Source: a virus
Reading direction: 5' to 3' (one strand)
Virus record (IMG/VR): IMGVR_UViG_3300032315_001328
Coordinates: 1-40,793 of that record
DNA length: 40,793 nucleotides
In this document: piece after piece, positions 17,524 to 24,000 of the stretch
Numbering within the stretch: the first letter of the stretch is position 1
Layout: every line of letters begins with the position of its first letter
Notes under the pieces: generated by a model
Told to the model about the DNA's origin: nothing
What the model saw: the letters and a program-made list of their open reading frames with translations, nothing else
Databases searched by the model: none
Translations under genes and position numbers: made by a program

Positions 17524-18572
17524 TCTTTTGCGTCAGAAGGAATTCTATTAGATGTTGTTATTGAATCTTCTGGTAAAGGTACATAAAGATTAGCATCTCC
17601 AATTGGTAAATTTGAAGAAGTTGTTATTTCTGACTCTGGGGATGGATTGAGGTCATTCGTATCACCAATTGCTAAAGCTGAAGAGGCAGTTATTTCTGAC
17701 TCTGGGGATGGATTAAGATCGTTAGTATCACCAATATTTAACGGATTAGATAAAGTTATATTTCTCTGATCATATAAAAATGCATGATACCTTATAATAA
17801 CATCCGAAGAACTATCCGCAGATCCACCAAAAGTTTCTCCCATGAATAAAGCTTCATTAAATGTGAATCTAAATAATTCTTGAGAAGGGTCTTTGAATTT
17901 ATTAAATCTAATACTAAAAGAATCTACTTTATATTTACATAATAAATCTCTTATGTTTTTTAAATTATAATCATCTGGTTTAATTCCAAATTCCAATTCA
18001 ACGATAATTGGAGGGATGATTTTAATATCAACTGGATATGAATTACCTATTGCATATATGATATTTTTATTTGAAGTTATATTTAAATTAAAAGATTGAA
18101 GTCTATTAAATTGAAAATCATCCAAATCAATCTCTATATTTGAGTAGTCTGTTATATCAATTTCTGGTTGTTGAAGAGATGTCGTGTTTGGTTTAGCGAC
18201 TCCACTACCAAATTCTCCTAATGTATTAATTGTGACACTTAATTGGGGAATCTCCCCAATCGAACATCCAAGTCTATAATTAGTTAAAACACCCGAATTA
18301 AATGCAAAATATCTACTTTTATAATCAACATGACCAGAAAAGGTATTATCGTAATCTATAAAATTAATAAATGGATCATTGTCTATAAGTAGTTTATTTA
18401 TAGTGATTTCGGCTGTTACATTACTATTATTATGATATGTTACTGATTCCATACCAAGAGACTTAACTATTTCTATTGGGCTGGCGTAATTTGCATTAAA
18501 ATTCTGGATTCCAACAATGCCAGTATTATTGATATATAAATGTTGATTTTGTTTGGAAATTCTAGCTAACAT
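17520..18572 (-). CDS. Tube-fold tail protein encoded on the opposite strand
   Basis: This 350-residue protein is the only leftward gene in the structural arm. It follows the tube subunit in segment order. EIVKSLGMESVTYH lies near residue 33, then INKLLIDNDP, then VLTNYRLGCSIGEIPQLSVT near 98. The second half starts near 153 (LQSFNLNITSNKN..IIYAIGNSYP) and closes with DVIIRYHAFLYDQ, which matches SISLEYSAFLGG of the tube protein. After residue 277 it carries three 22-residue repeats. It has its own divergent leader with an AGTGTAAT element and overlaps the 3' end of the convergent neighbour by 3 bases. The inversion could reflect separate timing of expression or a recombination event. A minor tube or decoration subunit is the best guess. 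Confidence 0.6.
   Translation of the reverse strand: MLARISKQNQHLYINNTGIVGIQNFNANYASPIEIVKSLGMESVTYHNNSNVTAEITINKLLIDNDPFINFIDYDNTFSGHVDYKSRYFAFNSGVLTNYRLGCSIGEIPQLSVTINTLGEFGSGVAKPNTTSLQQPEIDITDYSNIEIDLDDFQFNRLQSFNLNITSNKNIIYAIGNSYPVDIKIIPPIIVELEFGIKPDDYNLKNIRDLLCKYKVDSFSIRFNKFKDPSQELFRFTFNEALFMGETFGGSADSSSDVIIRYHAFLYDQRNITLSNPLNIGDTNDLNPSPESEITASSALAIGDTNDLNPSPESEITTSSNLPIGDANLYVPLPEDSITTSNRIPSDAKD
17544..17741 (-). repeat. Three tandem 66-bp repeats in the 3' end of the inverted gene
   Basis: The repeats encode three 22-residue units, of which the first two share IGDTNDLNPSPESEIT and differ only at the edges, while the third reads IGDANLYVPLPEDSIT. The first two are also nearly identical in DNA, implying recent duplication, and the third is diverged. 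They form an acidic, Pro/Ser/Thr-rich tail after the folded domain, likely extended and surface-exposed. Confidence 0.9.
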
Positions 18573-18580
18573 TAGCTATA

Positions 18581-18624
18581 ATTACACTATTAATAAGTGT
18601 AATCAATAGGAAAGGTATAAGGAA
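18581..18624. promoter_or_regulatory. Divergent leader with an inverted repeat of the late element
   Basis: ATTACACT (18581-18588) and AGTGTAAT (18596-18603) form a perfect 8-base inverted repeat with a 7-base AT spacer. The right arm, read rightwards, precedes the M-like gene and is followed by AGGAAAGG and TATAAGGAA before the ATG. The left arm, read leftwards, precedes the inverted tube paralogue and is followed by TATAGCT and its ATG. The pair can be read as two divergent promoters or as a single operator for a dimeric regulator. Confidence 0.5.
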
Positions 18625-19194
18625 ATGGCAGAATCTTCGATATATGACGTAAGCGTTTATAGTAATTCTACTACTTACAGTAAGAATGATATTGTATATC
18701 ACCCATCATCAAATGGACAATATTATTATAGTCTAGTTAATAACAATTTTGGTAATACCCCTACTTCGGCCGCTAATTCATATTGGGGAGGATATAGGTC
18801 TTATAGTAGTGCTTTTGCTGCTGGAGTTTCAGCTCCAGAATTCATTTGGGTATCAAATTATGCTTCAGAAATTCAATCTAAACCATCAATGAATCTTGTA
18901 AAATTTGGTGATGGTTACGAACAAAGAACCGAAGACGGTATTAATAATACTTTACTAAAATTAAACTTAACATTTGAAGGCAGAGATAAACAAGAAACAA
19001 GAGCAATAACTCATTTTGTAAGTAAAAGAAGAGGGGCTCAACATTTTTTCTTTGATGCACCATTTCCATATAATTTTGACAGTACTTCGCAAAATTTTCC
19101 AAAAAGATTTATTTGTGAAGATTGGTCTATAAGATATGTATTTTTTAATAATTATAATATATCTACTACTTTTATAGAGACTTCAAATATATAA
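18625..19194 (+). CDS. Lambda M-like minor tail (tip) protein
   Basis: Residues about 85-189 match the M family: VKFGDGYEQRTEDGINN, then a strand pair, KRRGAQHFFFDAPFP and the C-terminal strands after DWSIRYVF. M is part of the tail tip that L, I and J assemble into. The protein has 189 residues while lambda M has about 109; the extra N-terminal 75 residues (TYSKNDIVYHPSSNGQYYY, then P..NSYWGGY) look like a small carbohydrate-binding module of the CBM5/12 type. It has its own late-type leader and precedes L directly. Family assignment is firm; the N-terminal module is by pattern only. Confidence 0.85.
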   Translation: MAESSIYDVSVYSNSTTYSKNDIVYHPSSNGQYYYSLVNNNFGNTPTSAANSYWGGYRSYSSAFAAGVSAPEFIWVSNYASEIQSKPSMNLVKFGDGYEQRTEDGINNTLLKLNLTFEGRDKQETRAITHFVSKRRGAQHFFFDAPFPYNFDSTSQNFPKRFICEDWSIRYVFFNNYNISTTFIETSNI

Positions 19195-19195
19195 T

Positions 19196-20311
19196 ATGAG
19201 TATAAATGTAAACCAACAAGCTGGAACTAAAAAAATCTTTACAGAAAGATCAAAATTAAGTCCTACAAATTTAATTAGTTTTTATGAATTGGATCTAAGA
19301 GAAATCGCTCAAGCAAAAAATGATTTAAATTTATATAATTTAAGTTACGCTGCTTCTATACCAAATCCATATTTAGGTTTAGTAAATTTAGATGATAATG
19401 GGATATTAAGATTTCATAATTTAGATATTAATTTAGAATCTTATAGTTCAAGTTTGTTAAATGGTCAATTAGTTGGTCAACTAATTTGGAAAGGAAAAAG
19501 ATACTTGCCATTCCCAATTATGGTAGAAGGATACGAAACCGCAACTAAAGGAACTTTACCAAAACCTAAAATAACTTTTTCAAATCAAAATAATATTAGT
19601 CAATATGACTATTTCTTTAGAACAATAAAAAATGCAATTAAATCTGTGGGAGATATTATCGGTTTAAAAGTAACGAGGCGAAGAACATTTTTAAGATATT
19701 TAGACGCAATTAATTTTAAAAGTAATGGAGGAATTATAAATGATGATAATCTTGCAATTGATCCAGATTCTTTAGCGGAATTACCTTCAGATATTTTTTA
19801 TATAGACAGAAAACTAAGAGAATCTAAAAATCTTATTGAATACGAAATGAGTTCAGCTTTAGATTTAGAAAATATTAAATTACCATTAAGAACTATATAT
19901 TCTGAATCTTGTAGTTTTGAATATAGAGGAAGTGGTTGTGAATACGGAAATAACGTTTATAATTCTCAAAATCCAGCTAATGGATACCCAGTTGCTACGG
20001 ATAAAGATGAAATAATTAGTACATTATTAGGAGTAGCTATCACTCCTGGATCTCCACAAGAATGGAATTCTGCCAGTCCTGGAGTATATAATAAAGGGCA
20101 ATTTTGTTTTATAAATATTAATGGGTGCAAATATTATTTTGTTGCAAAAATAAATAGTCTAAACAGTGCAATTTATCCACCAACAGATAAAAATTACTGG
20201 TATCAAGATCTATGTACGAAAAGATTAAGCGGATGTAGAAAAAGATATACCAGTTCGCATCCAGATGGAATTCCATTTGGAGGATTCCCATCTACAGTAA
20301 AATCAGTATAA
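19196..20311 (+). CDS. Lambda L-like minor tail protein with iron-sulfur cysteines
   Basis: This 371-residue protein carries the two cysteine pairs typical of L: CSFEYRGSGC (Cys239, Cys248) and CTKRLSGC (Cys340, Cys347), followed by the characteristic PFGGFPS end. In lambda the four cysteines bind a 4Fe-4S cluster in the tail tip. It starts one base after the M stop without a Shine-Dalgarno, so it depends on coupling. It is longer than lambda L (232 residues), mostly in the N-terminal half. All four cysteines are intact. Confidence 0.88.
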   Translation: MSINVNQQAGTKKIFTERSKLSPTNLISFYELDLREIAQAKNDLNLYNLSYAASIPNPYLGLVNLDDNGILRFHNLDINLESYSSSLLNGQLVGQLIWKGKRYLPFPIMVEGYETATKGTLPKPKITFSNQNNISQYDYFFRTIKNAIKSVGDIIGLKVTRRRTFLRYLDAINFKSNGGIINDDNLAIDPDSLAELPSDIFYIDRKLRESKNLIEYEMSSALDLENIKLPLRTIYSESCSFEYRGSGCEYGNNVYNSQNPANGYPVATDKDEIISTLLGVAITPGSPQEWNSASPGVYNKGQFCFININGCKYYFVAKINSLNSAIYPPTDKNYWYQDLCTKRLSGCRKRYTSSHPDGIPFGGFPSTVKSV

Positions 20312-20328
20312 TAAATGGAATATATTAT

Positions 20329-21021
20329 ATGGTAAACATACAACTACATGGTATAATTGGAGAAAAAATTAAAAAAAATAATTGGTCATTAAGTGTTAAT
20401 AGTGTTTCAGAGGCAATAAGAGCTATTGAAGCGAATACTCAAATTTTTTATAAAAATTTAAAAGAATTAGATAAAGAAAACATAAAATATAGAGTTCTAA
20501 TCAACAAAAGAGATTTTAAATGTTTCAAGAATGAAGAAGAAATTAAAGACGATTTTGATAGGGTGTTTAATTCAAATTTAATGACTAAATTTGAAGATGA
20601 TGAATTAAAAAGCATAGATATAATACCCATAATTGAAGGCGCTGGAGGAGGTGGAGGTTTTTTCGGAGCAATATTTGGCATTGCTATGATAGTTGTAGGA
20701 GCCGTTTTAATTGCTACTGGTGTCGGTACTCCTCTGGGAATAGGTTTAATTATAGGAGGTATTGGTCTTGCAGCAGCAGGATTTGCTTCTTTATTATCTT
20801 CTCCGCCTCCTTATCTTGCTCCAGAATTTTCTGCACCAGACGTAGCCAGTGCAAAAGGTGGTGGTGGAAAATCTTATCTTTTTGATGGACCATCTAATAC
20901 AGCTGGAGAGGGTGGACCAATTCCAATAGGATACGGAAGATTATTAATTGGATCAAAAACTATATCTGCCTCTTACAATAATAATTATGTTCCATCATCT
21001 TCAGATCAACGTACAACATAA
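20329..21021 (+). CDS. Lambda I-like tail assembly protein
   Basis: This 230-residue protein has an N-terminal ubiquitin-like or ThiS-like part (about 1-95). A glycine hinge (GAGGGGGFFG) follows, then a long hydrophobic Gly/Ala/Ile stretch (about 110-160) that could span a membrane. Residues 195-215 contain GGPIPIGYGRLLIGSKTIS, a hallmark of the I family. The I protein acts in tip assembly just before J. K, which in lambda lies between L and I and carries NlpC/P60 and JAB peptidase domains, is absent here. The gene ends three bases before the J-like ATG. Confidence 0.85.
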   Translation: MVNIQLHGIIGEKIKKNNWSLSVNSVSEAIRAIEANTQIFYKNLKELDKENIKYRVLINKRDFKCFKNEEEIKDDFDRVFNSNLMTKFEDDELKSIDIIPIIEGAGGGGGFFGAIFGIAMIVVGAVLIATGVGTPLGIGLIIGGIGLAAAGFASLLSSPPPYLAPEFSAPDVASAKGGGGKSYLFDGPSNTAGEGGPIPIGYGRLLIGSKTISASYNNNYVPSSSDQRTT

Positions 21022-21024
21022 TAT

Positions 21025-24000
21025 ATGAGTAAAAAATATATTTTACCTAATGAATTAATTAAAGGCGCAGGATGTTTTGTCGCTGGAACAAAAATATATA
21101 CACCTTTTGGATATAAAAATATTGAAGATATTAAAATTGGAGATTCGGTATTTTGTTTTGATAAAGATTTATCTATAAAAATTAGTACAGTTGAAAATGT
21201 TTTCATACATAATAATGAAAAAGTTATTGATGTATTTTTTAAAGATAAAAAAATTCGAACTACTCCAAACCATCCTTTTTTAAATCAAAATAATGAATTT
21301 ATTGAAATTGCAAATTTTACTACAGATGATTTGATTGTAGATAGATTTGGTGAAAGAATAAAAATAGATCATATAGAAATTATCAATAATGATTCTACTG
21401 TTTATAATTTTACTGTAGAAAAATATAATACTTATATTGCAGAAGATATATTTGTGCATAACAAAGGAGGAAGATCACCTCCACCACCACCGCCTCCTCC
21501 GCCTCCGCCTCCACCTCACACTCCAGTAGAAGCTGAAGAAGGTGTTGTTGTAGAGGGGGCAAAAAAACTTTCAAGAACAGAAACAGAAGTTTCAGATTTA
21601 GTTTGCGAAGGACCAATCGAAGGTTTAGTGTCTGGTAGTTATAGTTATAATGGTACGCTTGGAAATGTAGGATGGACAACCGCGAATTTTGCTTCTTACG
21701 CTGGAAGCAATCCACAATTAAGATCAGTTTATTGGAAGCAAGTTCCATTAATTGATGATGCAGGAAATTTTAATTATACATCTATTAATTTTAGAGCAGA
21801 TTATGGAACTCAAACAACTGCGAATTTTTTACAAAGTAATTTGAATAATTTAACGCCTACAAATACCTATGATTCCTTACCTTATGCTTCACGAACATTA
21901 AATATTAATGAACCTTTAAGATATGGATCGGATTTTAAGAAAGTAATTGATTTAAGATCAAAAAATGTAAATAAAATTATTGTAGCAATTAAAATTGACT
22001 CTTTATATGACCAACAAAATGATCCTAATTTAGATCGAGCTGATTATCCTGGAGGCTATAAACAATCCACAACGGTTGGTGATATTCGAGATAGAACAAT
22101 CACTTATAATTTTAAAATTAAAAAATTAAGTTACAATAGTTCATCTGGATTTTCTGAAAATTTAGTTATAAATAGAGATGATTCTAGTACTGGTAAAGTA
22201 ACGAGTGGATTTTTACATAGATTTGATTTTGATGTTTCTTCTTTTTATAATATAAATACAGAAGAATCTTCCTTTCTCGGTTGGAGAGTAGAGATTACTA
22301 GAACATCTGCAGAATCTAAAGTTATAAATTTAAGAGATGTTGCTAGTATAGCAACTATTACTGAAATTTTTGCAGAAAAATTTATATATCCAAAAGTTGC
22401 AATGTTCAAGAGTTTATTTACTACTGAATACTTTAGTCAAGTTCCACCAAGGGCTTATGATGTTAGATTATTAAAAGTAAAAATACCAAGTAATTACGAT
22501 CCAATTAGAAAAACATACAATGGAGATTGGGATGGTCAATTTTCTGATGTTTCTCATCAGTTCTTACCTGTAGGTTTATATTGGACAGATAATCCAGCTT
22601 GGTGTTATTACGACTTACTCACGAATAGTAGATATGGATTAGGAAAGTATATTAAAAATTATGATGTTGATAAATGGAATCTTTATCAAATTGCGAGATA
22701 CTGCGACACTCTTGTTTCAGATGGATATAGTATTGGAGGACTAGAACCAAGATTTACATGTAATACAGTTATTAACGACTTCTCTGATGCATTTACTTTG
22801 GTAAATGATTTTGCAAGTATTTTTAGAGGGTTATCTTATTATGCTAATGGATTAATATACGCTACAGCAGATATGCCAAAAGAGGCATCGACTTTATTTA
22901 CTAATAGTAGTGTAGAAAATGGAGAATTTATTTATTCAAGTAGTAGCAGAAAAGTAAGAAATACTGTTGCAGTAGTTAGATGGAATGATATGTCTAATTT
23001 CGCAAAACCAACTATAGAATACGCAGAAGATCCAGAAGGTTTAAGAAAATATGGAGTTAGAAAAATTGAAATTACTGCTTTTGGATGTACGAGTCGCGGT
23101 CAAGCTTATAGAATTGGAAAATGGGCGTTAGCTAGTGAGCAATATGAAACAGAAACAGTTAATTTTACAGTAGGATATGATGCTTTATATTTAAATCCTG
23201 GAGATGTAATAAAAATTCAGGATAGCAATAGAACAGTAGATCGATTAGGTGGAAGAATTTTAGGAATTAAAACCACACCATCTTCTCACGAATTTATTCT
23301 AGATCAACCATATTCAGATTTAACTGGTTATTTAAATGGTGTTTCTGCTGCGCGATATAAATTTAATATTTTAACTCCTACGCATAAAACTACTGGAACA
23401 ACTTTTAATGATTTTCTTACTGGATATCAAAGATCCGAAATACAAACTGGCTTATTTTCTATAAACAATATAAGTGGAATTTCTGGATATAACCCTACTC
23501 CAGACAGAGCAATAACAAGACTTACTTGTAATAAATTATTCGATACAACTAACTACGCTTTAACAACTGGAACCGTTTGGACTATTGAACAAACTGGTAG
23601 TGCAGGTAATTTTTATCTAACTCCAGAAACTGAATTATTTAAAGTAATAAGTATAACAGAAAATGAATCTCATAAATTTAATATTAATGCAATTGAATAC
23701 AATCCTTCTAAATATTCATCAATTGAATCTGGAATTTCTCTTTCAGAAGCTCCAGTAGTAGATCCTGGAAGCACAACAATTCTTGATGCAGGAACACCCT
23801 CTTCTTTTAACTTAACTTCGTATACAAATCAATTAAGAATAAGTGGAGTAATTGGAGCTCAAACTCAACCAACTAGTGGACCAGGAGCAAGAGAAACGAC
23901 CTATTGGAAAATTTTTGCTAAGACTGGTAGTGATTTTAATGCTGGTGATCTTACTACTGTTTTTTATAATAATCAAGGAAACTCAATACAAGCTCCAAAA

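Noticed and set aside
17520-18572. Anti-phage or lysogeny regulator for the inverted gene
   Set aside because: The protein is long, strand-rich and tube-like, with no helix-turn-helix or enzyme motif.
21025-21525. Full homing intein in the J-like gene
   Set aside because: The segment is only 130 residues, with no endonuclease motifs, and the +1 residue is Lys, so it is a mini Hint/BIL domain instead.
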